NCBI RefSeq assembly: GCF_010894405.1
Contig: NZ_JAAIYA010000001.1
Location: 14,830 to 59,240, forward strand
Length of the DNA: 44,411 nucleotides
Direction: 5' to 3'
Origin: Pyxidicoccus caerfyrddinensis
Lineage (GTDB): Bacteria > Myxococcota > Myxococcia > Myxococcales > Myxococcaceae
Shown here: piece after piece, positions 25,253-34,340 of the stretch
Layout of the letters: every line of letters starts with the position of its first letter
Position numbering within the stretch: the stretch's first letter is position 1
Translations under genes and position numbers: made by a program
Notes under the pieces: model-generated
The model's database searches: none
Told to the model about the DNA's origin: nothing
What the model saw: only the letters and a program-made list of their open reading frames with translations

Positions 25253-25504
25253 TCAAAGCGCCAGGTGCTCCCGCAACTCCCGCGCCTGCCGCCGCGACAC
25301 TTCCACTTCGCTGCCATCCTTGAGTTTCAGCACGTAGCCATCGCCCACCGACAGTTCCACGCCGCGCACCGCTTCCACCTGCAGGTCCTGGAACGTCTGC
25401 GGCGTGGCGGCATGCGCGGAGTGCCAGAGTGCGAACGATAGGGCGAAGCCGGCGGCGAAGAGGCGGAAAGCGAGGCGGAAGGCGGACTGAAAGACCCGTT
25501 GCAT
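25253..25504 (-). CDS. Small secreted protein with LytTR-like C-terminal segment
   Basis: 83 residues from an ATG at 25504 with AAGGAG 7 nt upstream. Signal peptide 1-32 (RLFAAGFALSFALW core, cleavage after AHA). The mature ~50 residues (VELSVGDGYVLKLKDGSEVE, VSRRQARELREHL) look like the end of a LytTR DNA-binding domain, which is odd for an exported protein. It may be a recombined remnant or a short beta-hairpin protein that only resembles it. Confidence 0.6.
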   Translation of the reverse strand: MQRVFQSAFRLAFRLFAAGFALSFALWHSAHAATPQTFQDLQVEAVRGVELSVGDGYVLKLKDGSEVEVSRRQARELREHLAL

Positions 25505-25785
25505 GGCGGGCTCCTTGCGTTGGGGTGTTGCCAAAGAGTGGCCGCCCATGAGCGCCTGCGCAGGAAATAGATGACGAGTGGCCGCAGTCGATGGCGGACG
25601 GCTGCGCACCGGGATGAACGGCCCAGCTCCCGGCCGGTCAATTCTTGTCTCCTATGATTGGACTGCCGTACTTCCCGTCGTGCGGCAGGAGACGTCGTGC
25701 AAGCTTCTGGGGGCATTGGCGGGGCTTCCTTCCAGGCCTATGTCTCCGCGCCAGTCCACCTGCATTTCCGGACGGAGGAAGCCTG

Positions 25786-28104
25786 ATGCCACGAGCATCC
25801 ACGTATCTGTCTCTGGCTCTTGCCCTGGCGCTGTTGGCGGGCTGCTCCGCTACTTCGCCTGACACCGGCTCGGCGCGGTTCGCTGTCGCCGCGCCTCAGG
25901 CTCTCGCCTCTGGCATCACCCGCGTCGCCGTGACCTCCCGCGGTCCGGATATCCCTTCCGTGACAGTGGACCTGACCCTCACGAATGGCGTCTGGGGAGG
26001 AATCATCGGCAACATCCCCGTGGGCGACGACCGGTCCTTCCAGGCTCAGGCCTTCGATGCCGCGGGCACGCTGCGCTTCGAGGGCTTCTCCCCCAGCGTC
26101 ACCATCTTCAGGAACCAGACCCTCCTCGTCGCCATCACCCTCCAGCAGCTCAATCCTCCGCCGCCCTTTGACAATGAGGCCCCGGTCATCGACTCCCTGG
26201 TGGCCTCGCTCACGACCTTGCCCGCGGGCGGCAACATCCGCCTGGTGGCCACGACGCATGACCCCAACCCGGACGACACCCTCTCCTTCACCTGGACCGC
26301 CACCGCGGGCGAATTCTCCGACCCCTCGGAAGCGACTACACGGTGGGATGCACCTCAGTTCACCGGCATTCAAACCCTCACCTTCACCGCGACGGACTCG
26401 CGAGGCCTGTCCTCCAGCGTCGCCCTGGAGGTGAATGTCATTCACGGAGTCGGGGAGGGCGAGGCGCAGTTGCTCATCTCCTTCAACAGCTCACCGGCGG
26501 TGGCCTCCATCAGTGCCACCCCCACGCAACTGGCCGTCGGGCAGACGGTGGCTGTCTCCGTCTCCGCTTCCGACCTGGATGGTGACAGCCTCCTCTACAA
26601 CTGGAGCGCCACCTGCGAAGGCTCCTGGATTCAGGACGCCTCCAGCCCTTCTGCCTCGTTCACCCCGTCGAGCCTGCCCGCTGGCGCCTGCAACAACTGC
26701 GTCCTGACGGTCTCTGTTTCGGATGCGCGCGGAGGGCAGACCACGGGCACTGTCGCCCTGTGTGTTCGTGACACGCCCACTCCCCCTCCCTTCCCTCCTG
26801 TCATCATCCGCTCCTACCGCTCCTCGAACACGGCCACGCCGGGCCAGGTGCTCACCTACGAGGTGGTGGCCAGTGATCCGCGGGGCTTCGCGCTCACCTT
26901 CTCCTGGGAGGCCAGCATCGGCACGTTGGGCACACCCGACACCGGCGACTCCCGCAGCCGCATCACCTGGGCCGCCCCCTCCTGTGTCAATGCCGGCACG
27001 CTTCCGGTCATCACTGCCACCGTCACCAACGCCTCCAACCTCACGGACACCCATACCTTCACGGTGAGGGGGCTGCCGTCCTGCGTCGGCCCGAGTTGGG
27101 TCCTGACGGGCACCCTGGCTGAAGCCCGCAGCCGTCACACGGCGACGCTGCTGATCGACGGCAGGGTGCTCGTCGCCGGGGGCTCTGGCCCTGATGTCCC
27201 GTTCCTCGCGACGGCGGAGGTGTATGACCCGGCTTCGGGGACCTGGGGCCCTGCCGGCTCCATGAGCCAGGCACGTGCCGACCACACGGCGACGTTGCTG
27301 CCCGACGGCAAGGTCCTCGTCGCCGGGGGCTTTGGCCCTGATGTCCCGTTCCTCGCGACGGCGGAGGTGTATGACCCGGCCACCAATACCTGGAGCCCTG
27401 CCGGCTCCATGGCAGAACCTCGCGTCAGGCCCACTGCGACGCTGCTGCCCACCGGCAGGGTGCTCGTCGCGGGGGGATTCGGCTCATTCGACGCCGTCGC
27501 GACGGCGGACTTGTATGACCCGGCCTCGGGCACCTGGAGTCCCGCCAGCTCCATGGCAGGCGCCCGCTACGACCACACGGCGACACGGCTCCTCGACGGC
27601 AGGGTGCTCGTCACGGGGGGAAGCACCAATCCTCTCGGTGGTATCGGGACGGGTGAGCTGTACGATGCGGCCTCGAACACTTGGAGCCCTGCCGGCCCGG
27701 TTGCGGCACCCACCCGTCACACCGCGACGCTGCTGCTCGACGGCAGGGTGCTCCTTGCCGGGGGCGCCGATGACGCCTTCGGGATCGTCTTGAGCGCGGC
27801 GAAGCTGTACGACCCGCTCACGAACACCGCGAGTCCTACCGGCTCCCTGGTCGAGGCCCGCCAGAGTCACACGGCAACGCTACTGCTCAACGGGCAGGTG
27901 CTGGTCGTGGGGGGGACACTCGTGGGGGGCACAGCGGAGTTGTACGAGCCGGCCTCGGGCACCTGGAGTGTTACTGCGTCCTTGACCGAAGCTCGCTCGT
28001 TCTCCACGGCGACGCGGTTGCTCGATGGCAGGGTGCTCGTCGCGGGAGGAATCGCCGCGGGCCAGGTGCTTGGAACGGCGGAGCTGTACCCGTCCGGGCC
28101 CTGA
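25786..28104 (+). CDS. Kelch-repeat lipoprotein
   Basis: 772 residues from an ATG at 25786 with GGAGGAAG upstream and an immediate lipoprotein signal (LLAGC, Cys20). Residues ~25-130 form a beta domain. About 130-440 holds three Ig/PKD-like domains (e.g. VDSLVASLTTLPAGGNIRLV-type openings). Residues ~445-772 carry seven Kelch motifs of ~48 residues ('ARS.HTATLL.DGRVLVAGG...ATAEVYDPASGTW'), enough for a beta-propeller. Two adjacent units are almost identical in DNA. Such proteins are abundant in myxobacteria; function is probably surface binding. Confidence 0.87.
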   Translation: MPRASTYLSLALALALLAGCSATSPDTGSARFAVAAPQALASGITRVAVTSRGPDIPSVTVDLTLTNGVWGGIIGNIPVGDDRSFQAQAFDAAGTLRFEGFSPSVTIFRNQTLLVAITLQQLNPPPPFDNEAPVIDSLVASLTTLPAGGNIRLVATTHDPNPDDTLSFTWTATAGEFSDPSEATTRWDAPQFTGIQTLTFTATDSRGLSSSVALEVNVIHGVGEGEAQLLISFNSSPAVASISATPTQLAVGQTVAVSVSASDLDGDSLLYNWSATCEGSWIQDASSPSASFTPSSLPAGACNNCVLTVSVSDARGGQTTGTVALCVRDTPTPPPFPPVIIRSYRSSNTATPGQVLTYEVVASDPRGFALTFSWEASIGTLGTPDTGDSRSRITWAAPSCVNAGTLPVITATVTNASNLTDTHTFTVRGLPSCVGPSWVLTGTLAEARSRHTATLLIDGRVLVAGGSGPDVPFLATAEVYDPASGTWGPAGSMSQARADHTATLLPDGKVLVAGGFGPDVPFLATAEVYDPATNTWSPAGSMAEPRVRPTATLLPTGRVLVAGGFGSFDAVATADLYDPASGTWSPASSMAGARYDHTATRLLDGRVLVTGGSTNPLGGIGTGELYDAASNTWSPAGPVAAPTRHTATLLLDGRVLLAGGADDAFGIVLSAAKLYDPLTNTASPTGSLVEARQSHTATLLLNGQVLVVGGTLVGGTAELYEPASGTWSVTASLTEARSFSTATRLLDGRVLVAGGIAAGQVLGTAELYPSGP

Positions 28105-28202
28105 CGCGCTCCGCGGTGCAAGTGCTCACGGGCCAGCAGTCCTACAAACCCACGGCGCGTGCGTTCTGGTGGCGGGCGACAGACGTGCGGCCGCCACGCC
28201 CA

Positions 28203-28583
28203 TCACTCGTGGGCACCACCCCTGGGCTCGGGGGTGAGCGCGCGGCGGATGACCGGGAGCAGGTCGGTCGCACCGAGCGCGTCCAGGGCCAAATCCCATC
28301 GCCCCTCGGCGCACAGGCCACTCAGGCCTCCCTCCTCGTACGCTTGCCGGGCCGCGGCCTTCAGCGCGTCGCGCACCGCCTCGGCGACCGCGCGCCCTGC
28401 CTCGTCACAGCGTTTGCAGTCGAGCTCGACTCCCAGCCGGCTGCGCCTCCCTTCCTCCGTGAGGACCCAGGGGCGCACCATCCAGGGCGGGTCATGGCGC
28501 ACGTGCTGCCGGTGGCCACATTCGAGGTCGGCAACCCAGTGGTCTTCCCGGTCGAGATGGAAGCCTGTGATTTTCTGATTCAT
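28203..28583 (-). CDS. DUF3565-domain protein
   Basis: 126 residues from an ATG at 28583. The N-terminal half is the short DUF3565 domain: ITGFHLDREDHWVADLECGH, then QHVRHDPPW and a C-x-x-C (CKRC), so a small zinc site is likely. The C-terminal half is helical and specific to this protein. Its ATGA start overlaps the stop of a small frameshifted gene upstream, suggesting coupling. Function of the family is unknown. Confidence 0.82.
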   Translation of the reverse strand: MNQKITGFHLDREDHWVADLECGHRQHVRHDPPWMVRPWVLTEEGRRSRLGVELDCKRCDEAGRAVAEAVRDALKAAARQAYEEGGLSGLCAEGRWDLALDALGATDLLPVIRRALTPEPRGGAHE

Positions 28584-28779
28584 CGGTTCGTTGCCTGGCT
28601 CCGTGGCGTCGGCACGTCCGCGGGCAGGATTCCTCCTGCTTCAATTCCACCCAGAGAGCGGGAGGGATGGGCTCCGCCATCAGCCGGGCATTCTCGCGCA
28701 CCTTCTGGGCGAGTCCCAGGCAAAGGGCCAACCAGGAAAGCTCATATTCCAAGACTTGCTGTGCTATCTGCCTGGCCAT
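28580..28779 (-). pseudogene. Small conserved-looking gene with a 1-nt frameshift
   Basis: Read leftward from an ATG at 28779: MARQIAQQVLEYELSWLALC, continuing to ELKQE. Near 28632 the coherent frame jumps. If one G is restored, it continues GILPADVPTPRSQATNR and stops in the ATGA that begins the DUF3565 gene. That perfect coupling supports a real ~66-residue gene with a missing base. Its start codon overlaps, on the other strand, the start of the lipoprotein toxin gene (shared CATG at 28777-28780), so the start could be wrong. Function unknown. Confidence 0.55.
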
Positions 28780-29409
28780 GCGAAGGCTGACTTGCACGCT
28801 GCTGCTGGCGTTGATGGTTGGGAGCGCCGGCTGTGGCTCGGCCACGGTGAGCAGCAGCGGAAAGCCCGCCACGGCGAGGTGGGTGGGCCCGGCCATGCCG
28901 GGCCCCGGAGGCGGCACCGTCAAGACGGTCATCTACTACGGGCCCTGGCAGTGCAATGCCGAGTACATGAATCGGTGCCAACGGCGCTGCGCTTCCGAAG
29001 GGCACACGTTGAAGGGGTGTATCTGGCTGGCCGACGTGAAGGGTGACTGCAGGGACGCTTCGCATTCCTGCCGGCGGAGGCGGGCGGGCGCGTAGCCCTC
29101 ACCCACTGCTGTTGTGACTACCCCACGATTACTGACGTCCAGGCACAGCGAACCCTCTGGAAGAACGCCCGAGAAGGATTCCGCAACCAGTGGGGCCGCG
29201 AGTTCGGAGAATGGCCGAAAAGCGGCGGGGACCACTGGCCGGGTCACCACATCTTCGACCTGTGGCACGGAGGCGACCCGACTGCTCCAGGCAACGTGCT
29301 TCCGGTTCCTCTCGAGGTGCACAAGGGCATCAACGACGCCTACCCCGCGTGCTACGCGGGGGGCGCCCAGTGGTCAACCGTCGGATTCGACAGGCCCTAC
29401 GTGGATTGA
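28778..29409 (+). pseudogene. Lipoprotein toxin with a 1-nt frameshift
   Basis: From ATG 28778: lipoprotein signal (GSAGC, Cys19), then VIYYGPWQCNAEYMNRCQRR and GCIWLADVKGDC. The frame as written stops at 29095. One base missing in the G-run at 29052-29054 would join it to the next frame, which reads GRFAFLPAEAGGRVALTHCC, on through HWPGHHIFDLWHGG and WSTVGFDRPYVD to a TGA at 29407. The joined product is ~210 residues. The Cys-rich front and the GHH..DL.HGG segment recall secreted myxobacterial toxins with a nuclease-like His pair. An SMI1/KNR4 immunity gene begins 2 nt later. It is either truly broken or a sequencing error. Confidence 0.75.
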
Positions 29410-29411
29410 GC

Positions 29412-29873
29412 ATGACGATGGAGAGCCTGCTCGCTGAAATCACGCGGTCTCACTTCCCCAATGCGCCCGCGAAGCCCGCGCAGGTCGCGGCATTTGAGGC
29501 GCGCGTGGGGTGGCGACTCGACCCCGACCTTCGCGCATTCTACCTGCATTGCGATGGGGCCACCCTGTTCCGCCCGCGGCCGGACGCGGACTACCGCATC
29601 CTGTCGCTCGCCGAAATCCAACGCGCCCGCGTTGAGCTGCGAGGACAGGACGACGACTCAAAGGGCTCCGCGTCCTGGTACACGCTGCTGTACCTCCAAG
29701 ACTCGGACTACGTGCTCGTCGACGTGTCTCGGCAGAAGGACGGGCGGTACCCGCTGCTGGACGCCTACCATGAGACGTACCCGCTCGAAGTCCGGCAGAT
29801 TGCGGCATCCTTTGGCGAGTTCCTGGAGCGGGCGCTCAGCAGCGGCAACCAGTTCTTCTGGCTGAAGGAGTAG
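29412..29873 (+). CDS. SMI1/KNR4-family immunity protein
   Basis: 153 residues from an ATG at 29412. The pattern FEARVGWRLDPDLRAFYLHC, then DGATLFRP, RILSLAEIQRARVEL, WYTLLYLQDSDYVLVD and a closing FGEFLERAL is the SMI1/KNR4 (SUKH) fold, a widespread immunity family for secreted nuclease toxins. It starts 2 nt after the toxin stop and is expected to bind and block that toxin. It remains intact although the toxin frame is interrupted. Confidence 0.87.
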   Translation: MTMESLLAEITRSHFPNAPAKPAQVAAFEARVGWRLDPDLRAFYLHCDGATLFRPRPDADYRILSLAEIQRARVELRGQDDDSKGSASWYTLLYLQDSDYVLVDVSRQKDGRYPLLDAYHETYPLEVRQIAASFGEFLERALSSGNQFFWLKE

Positions 29874-29874
29874 A

Positions 29875-29895
29875 GCGCCAGCGCGGAGCTGGCGC
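29875..29895. terminator. Possible bidirectional terminator
   Basis: GCGCCAGC-GCGGA-GCTGGCGC stem-loop between the convergent immunity and histidine kinase genes. No clear T-run on either side. Confidence 0.5.
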
Positions 29896-29924
29896 CCTCC
29901 CCTCCACGCATCAAGCCGCGCGGC

Positions 29925-31397
29925 TCAGTGCGCCGGAGGCGGGGCGGCCGGCTCCAGGCCTCCGGGGCTCTCCCATGGGGGGCCTTCCACTGGCAGCTCG
30001 ATGATGAAGGTCGCCCCGGCGCCCTGCTGGCTCTCCACGCGGATGTGCCCCCCGTGGCTGAGGACGATGCTCTGCGCGATGTAGAGCCCCAGCCCCAGGC
30101 CACCGTAGTGGCGCACCGACACCGCGCGCTCGAACCGGTCGAAGATGCGCGCCTGGTCCTCCTCCGCGATGCCCACCCCATGGTCCCTGACGCTCAACCA
30201 CGCGGTGCCCTGCCGCTGGCCCACCTCCACTTCGATGGGCCTGCCAGCCCCGTACTTGAGGGCATTGCCCAGCAGGTTGCTCAACACCTGGTCCAACCGC
30301 GCCGGGTCCCACCGCCCCACCACCGGCTGCTCCACCTCCAGGGAGATGACGGTGCCGGCGGCCCGGCACTCCTCGGAGAGCCGTTGGACAGCCTCCCGGA
30401 GGAGGGCCACGAGGTCCACCTCCTCCAGGTCCAGTTGGAGCTTGCCGCTGGTGATGCGGGAGACATCCAGGAGGTTGTAGATGAGCGTCTCCAACCGCCG
30501 GAGCTGCTTGCTGATGAGACCGAGGTCCCGCTGGAGCAGCCCCGTCCCCTGGTCCGACAAGGTGCCTCGCGCGGCGGCCCGCGTGAGCGACTGGACCTCC
30601 AGCTTGAGTGGGGTGAGCGGAGTGCGCAGCTCGTGTGAGGCGACGGAGAGGAACTCCTCCCGCACCCGGATGGCCTCCTGTGCCTCCCGCTGCCGGCGCT
30701 CCACCTCCACCAGCATGGTGTTGAAGGTGTCGGCCAGAAAGCCAAGCTCGTCGTCGCTCGTCTTCCGGACCCTGACGGAGTAGTCGCCCTTCTCGGCGAC
30801 CACCCGCGCCACCTCCGCCAGCGCGAGGATGCGCCAGGTGATGAGGCGCTGCAGCAGGAACGCCAGCCCCAGCGAGAGCCCGGCCACCCCCACCGCCACC
30901 AGCAGGATTCCCAGGAGATAGGCGTTGATGCGGGCCTGGAGCGCAACGGTCGACGCCTGCAGGCGCAGGCTGCCGTAGCGCACGCCCCCGTGGATGACGG
31001 GTTGGACGACGTTGAGGTGGTCGGCGTCCAGCCGCACCCACCGCCCCTCCGCGGGAAGGGCGGGCAGCGGGATGGCTCCAGGGACACCCGGACGTTGGTA
31101 GGACGCGAGTGGGCGGCTCCGCGCGTCCTGAAGCTCGGCGAACTCCAGCTCCGGGAGCGAGGCCAGCCGCGCGAGGGTCTGCAGCGCGGCCACCTCGTCC
31201 TGGAAGGCGAGCGCCGCGGCGCTGTACTCACCGGCGACGGCCGCGGCCAGCGACGTCGTGGAGATGAGGTCCTCGCGGAAGGCACGGATGTCCCTCGCGG
31301 CGACGATTCCGAGCCCTGTTCCCATCGGGACGAGCAGTCCGATGAAGAGCAGCACCGTCAGCTTGCTCCGCAGCGAGAGCGCCTCCCAGGACCTCAC
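29925..31397 (-). CDS. Sensor histidine kinase (periplasmic sensor, HAMP, HisKA, HATPase)
   Basis: 490 residues from a GTG at 31397 whose GTGA overlaps the YfiR gene stop; longer frames run into the YfiR gene and are not coding. Transmembrane helices at ~13-34 and ~160-184 flank a ~125-residue periplasmic domain resembling the CHASE8 sensor of YfiN/TpbB. HAMP ~185-237. Phosphoacceptor His255 in SVASHELRTPLTPLKLEVQS. ATP-lid motifs: N box NLLGNALKYG, G1 DHGVGIA, G2 GLGLGLYI. No response regulator is adjacent, so the output partner is elsewhere. YfiR is expected to bind the periplasmic domain and hold the kinase off. Confidence 0.9.
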   Translation of the reverse strand: MRSWEALSLRSKLTVLLFIGLLVPMGTGLGIVAARDIRAFREDLISTTSLAAAVAGEYSAAALAFQDEVAALQTLARLASLPELEFAELQDARSRPLASYQRPGVPGAIPLPALPAEGRWVRLDADHLNVVQPVIHGGVRYGSLRLQASTVALQARINAYLLGILLVAVGVAGLSLGLAFLLQRLITWRILALAEVARVVAEKGDYSVRVRKTSDDELGFLADTFNTMLVEVERRQREAQEAIRVREEFLSVASHELRTPLTPLKLEVQSLTRAAARGTLSDQGTGLLQRDLGLISKQLRRLETLIYNLLDVSRITSGKLQLDLEEVDLVALLREAVQRLSEECRAAGTVISLEVEQPVVGRWDPARLDQVLSNLLGNALKYGAGRPIEVEVGQRQGTAWLSVRDHGVGIAEEDQARIFDRFERAVSVRHYGGLGLGLYIAQSIVLSHGGHIRVESQQGAGATFIIELPVEGPPWESPGGLEPAAPPPAH

Positions 31398-31954
31398 GGG
31401 GGCACCTCCCCGCCCACCACGTGCCCCAGCTGCAGCAACTGGGAGCTGAAGCGCAGTCCGCTGCGCTTCGCCTGCGCCACGTTGATGTCGAAGGTCAGCC
31501 GGGTTCCCTCCCGCTTCATGCTGATGTGCGCTCCGCGCTCGGCCAGGCCCGCGGTGTCTCCGACCGTGAGGATGGCCTTGCCCGCGGTGCGCTCCAGGAC
31601 CTGCGCCAGCGAGTCGGAGGCCTCGGGAGGAATCCAGACCATCGCGCAGCCCTCCACCTCGCCCGGCCCTTGCAGCATCCGGACCTGGATGGAGCGGTCC
31701 TTGATGCGGCGGGTCCGGGCCATCCTCGTCAGGTACGGCTCCAGCGGCGTCTGTCCCAGCAGGCAGAGGGCGAAGGGTGACTCCGGACTCTTGAACCCAC
31801 CCTCCGGCCAGTCGATGAACCGCGTGAAGCGCTCCAGGAACTCGGCCTTCAGCTCCGCCTCGGCGGGAGCCGAAGCCTGCGCCCATGCCACGCCCTGAAG
31901 GAGGCCGAAGGCGGCGAGGGCCGGTATGAAGCGGCGCATGGACTGAGACCTCAT
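31394..31954 (-). CDS. YfiR-family periplasmic regulator
   Basis: 186 residues from an ATG at 31954 with GGAGGAC 6-7 nt upstream; ATG 31939 is an alternative. Signal peptide ends near WAQA. The mature protein begins AEAELKAEFLERFTRFIDWP, the classic YfiR opening (helix then FIxWP), and continues with FALCLLGQTPL and a C-terminal LTFDINVAQAKRSGLRFSSQ-type strand and helix, as in the DUF4154/YfiR family. YfiR is the periplasmic repressor of YfiN in Pseudomonas; here the partner is a histidine kinase. The stop overlaps the kinase start (GTGA). Confidence 0.9.
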   Translation of the reverse strand: MRSQSMRRFIPALAAFGLLQGVAWAQASAPAEAELKAEFLERFTRFIDWPEGGFKSPESPFALCLLGQTPLEPYLTRMARTRRIKDRSIQVRMLQGPGEVEGCAMVWIPPEASDSLAQVLERTAGKAILTVGDTAGLAERGAHISMKREGTRLTFDINVAQAKRSGLRFSSQLLQLGHVVGGEVPP

Positions 31955-32249
31955 CGGCGTCCTCCGGCCCCCCGCGACGGCCCCCGAGCACGTCGTGGTG
32001 CGCATCATCGGGAAGGATTCAAAGCCTCACCAGGGACTGACCACCCCGGTTGTCCATGGCCAACGGGAGCGCCCTCCCCTTCCGCTGCGCAATGGCGGCT
32101 TTCCACCGCTGCCCGGCCCCGCACGTCGCCACGGTTCCAGGTACAGGGCTCCGCCCTGTACGGCGCGCCAGCTTGACTGCGCGGTGAGCAGTCCCATCTT
32201 CCGAGCCGAGCCGGGGCGCATCCCGTGAGACGGATGCATGGAGCGCACC

Positions 32250-34340
32250 ATGAAGGCAGTGGCCAGGACTGTGGTCTGCTCCGGCATGGCCCTCCTTGCC
32301 CTCATGGGCAGCCCCTCCGTCGCCCGGGAACAGGAGACTCCCACCTCCGAGCAGGAGGAGACGCCGGGGTCGCTCTCCGAGCTGCCCCTCGAAGAGCTCA
32401 TGCAGGTGGAGATCGTCACGCCCACCAAGCAGCCGCAGCCGCTCGAACAGGCACCCGCCATCGTCTCGGTCATCACGCGAGAGGAAATCGTGACGTGGGG
32501 CTACCGGAGCGTCGCCGAGGCGCTCGAGCACGTCCCCGGCTTCTACATCATTCGTGACTTCGTGACACCCAACCTCGGGGTGCGCGGGCTGAGCGCGGGA
32601 CACCGCTCCTACAACCGCGTCATCAAGGTCCTGGTCAATGGCCAGTCCACCACCTTCCGGGCGGATGGCACCAACTTCCTCGGGCTCGAGTTCATCCCCA
32701 TGCGAGTCATCGAGCGGATCGAGGTCGTCCGCGGGCCTGCCTCCGCGCTCTATGGGGCAAACGCCTACCTGGCCGTGGTGAACGTCATCACGCGCCAGCC
32801 TTCCGCGGACGGTCTCGGCGAGCTCACGGCCCGGGTGGGCTACGGTCCGCCCACCGGCGCGGGGGCAGAGGTCCTGCTCCAGCACGCCCGGAAGTCATGG
32901 GGCGCGCTGGGCGCCTTCAGATACGGCTACGTCGACCGCTCGGGCTACGAGCTGCCGGCGGTGTCGCCGAACTTCGACACGTTCGCCACCCACGAGAGCG
33001 AGGGAGACATCTCGCGCCCCATGTCGGCGTTCGGAGCCTTCGACGTCGAGCCCTCGGACAAGGCGGCGCTTCACTTCCAGGCCCTCTACAACCGCCTGGA
33101 TGCGTTCGCCGAGTTCCTCGACTTCGGAACGCTGAGCCATGACAACCGCATCGTCGTGGACAACTTCGCCGGCCGGGCGAAGCTCGACCTCGCTCCGACC
33201 GAGTGGCTGGAGGCCAGCGCCGCCGTGGGACTCTCCGCGGGCGGCCCGTCGAGCCAAGAGCACCTGAACGCCGGCTCGACGGTGACACGGCCGCGCCGCG
33301 ACTTCGGCTATCGGGCCATCGACCTCGTGCTCGAGTCGAGCGCACGGACGCGCGGGTACTCCCTGCTCGTGGGCCTCGACGTCATCCGCGACCTGGAGAA
33401 GCCGCTCACCGTCTTCACCGTGACGAACGCCGACGGCTCGGAGACCGCGCCGCTCGGCATCCAGGAGGAGGTGCTGTTCCAGAACGTCGGGGTGTACGGC
33501 CAGGGCACCGCCCACCCCTTCGAGTCGCTCCCGGGCTTCGGCCTGACGGCGAACGTGCGGTACGACCGGCACAACATCTACGGCGGCGACATGAACTACC
33601 ACGTCGGCCTCGCGCACGCGTTCACCCCGGAGCTGAGCGTGAAGCTGCGAATCGGCACGTCGTTCCTCGCGCCGAACCCGCTGTACCTCTATGCCCAGCC
33701 GCTCTACGCGGGGGACGTCGTCGGCAACCCCGCGCTGCTCCCCGAGACGGCCACGACGAGCGAGGCCCAGGTCCTCGTGACGCCGCACCCCAAGCTCCTC
33801 CTGTCGGCGAACGCGTACCTGACGGACACGAACGACACCATCGTGCTGCTTCCGCAGGGCGCGCAGACCGTGCTGCCGGTGAATGTCGGCACGTCGAGGA
33901 CCCTGGGCGTCGAGACAGAGGCCCGCTGGTCCACTGGGGGACACCACGTCGTCGCGATGCTCCAGGCACAGGATACGGAGGAGGAGCGGGAGGACCCGTT
34001 CCTGGGAACCCTCTCGGAGCCGGCCGCCGCCTACCCGCGCTTCCTCGCCGAGCTGGCCTGGACCTGGCGCAGCGGAATCGTGGGAACCGTGGGGCTGCGC
34101 GGCCGGTATGTGGGCGCGCGCCGGGCGTCGAGGGGAAACGTCCTGCTCGCCAACGAGCCCTACCTCTTCGACCCCTACGCGCTCCTCGGCGCCATGTGGA
34201 TGTACGAGTGGAAGCACGCGCGCCTGCACCTCCAGGTCAACAACCTGCTGGACTCCCGCTATGCCGAGCCCGGCTACAACGGCGTCGACCTGCCCGGCCT
34301 CGGGCGCGAAGCCACACTGAGCTTCACATGGACACCGTGA
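32250..34340 (+). CDS. TonB-dependent outer-membrane receptor
   Basis: 696 residues from ATG 32250, preferred over ATG 32238 because GGAG lies 6 nt upstream. Signal peptide 1-~27. The plug domain (~55-185) shows PAIVSVITREEIVTWGYRSV, ALEHVPGFYI and VRGPASALYGANAYLAVVNV, all typical. The remaining ~500 residues are beta-barrel strands ending FTWTP. It has no long N-terminal signalling extension. It is followed by a binding lipoprotein in the same operon and is divergent from YfiR/kinase; this four-gene neighbourhood suggests ligand uptake linked to sensing. Substrate unknown. Confidence 0.92.
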   Translation: MKAVARTVVCSGMALLALMGSPSVAREQETPTSEQEETPGSLSELPLEELMQVEIVTPTKQPQPLEQAPAIVSVITREEIVTWGYRSVAEALEHVPGFYIIRDFVTPNLGVRGLSAGHRSYNRVIKVLVNGQSTTFRADGTNFLGLEFIPMRVIERIEVVRGPASALYGANAYLAVVNVITRQPSADGLGELTARVGYGPPTGAGAEVLLQHARKSWGALGAFRYGYVDRSGYELPAVSPNFDTFATHESEGDISRPMSAFGAFDVEPSDKAALHFQALYNRLDAFAEFLDFGTLSHDNRIVVDNFAGRAKLDLAPTEWLEASAAVGLSAGGPSSQEHLNAGSTVTRPRRDFGYRAIDLVLESSARTRGYSLLVGLDVIRDLEKPLTVFTVTNADGSETAPLGIQEEVLFQNVGVYGQGTAHPFESLPGFGLTANVRYDRHNIYGGDMNYHVGLAHAFTPELSVKLRIGTSFLAPNPLYLYAQPLYAGDVVGNPALLPETATTSEAQVLVTPHPKLLLSANAYLTDTNDTIVLLPQGAQTVLPVNVGTSRTLGVETEARWSTGGHHVVAMLQAQDTEEEREDPFLGTLSEPAAAYPRFLAELAWTWRSGIVGTVGLRGRYVGARRASRGNVLLANEPYLFDPYALLGAMWMYEWKHARLHLQVNNLLDSRYAEPGYNGVDLPGLGREATLSFTWTP

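Noticed and set aside
29190..29411. N-terminal extension of the SMI1 protein
   Set aside because: Overlaps the toxin reading frame and is Arg-rich; the SMI1 fold begins after ATG 29412.
31398..31991. N-terminal extension of the histidine kinase
   Set aside because: Out-of-frame shadow of the YfiR gene; the kinase start is fixed by the GTGA overlap and first membrane helix.
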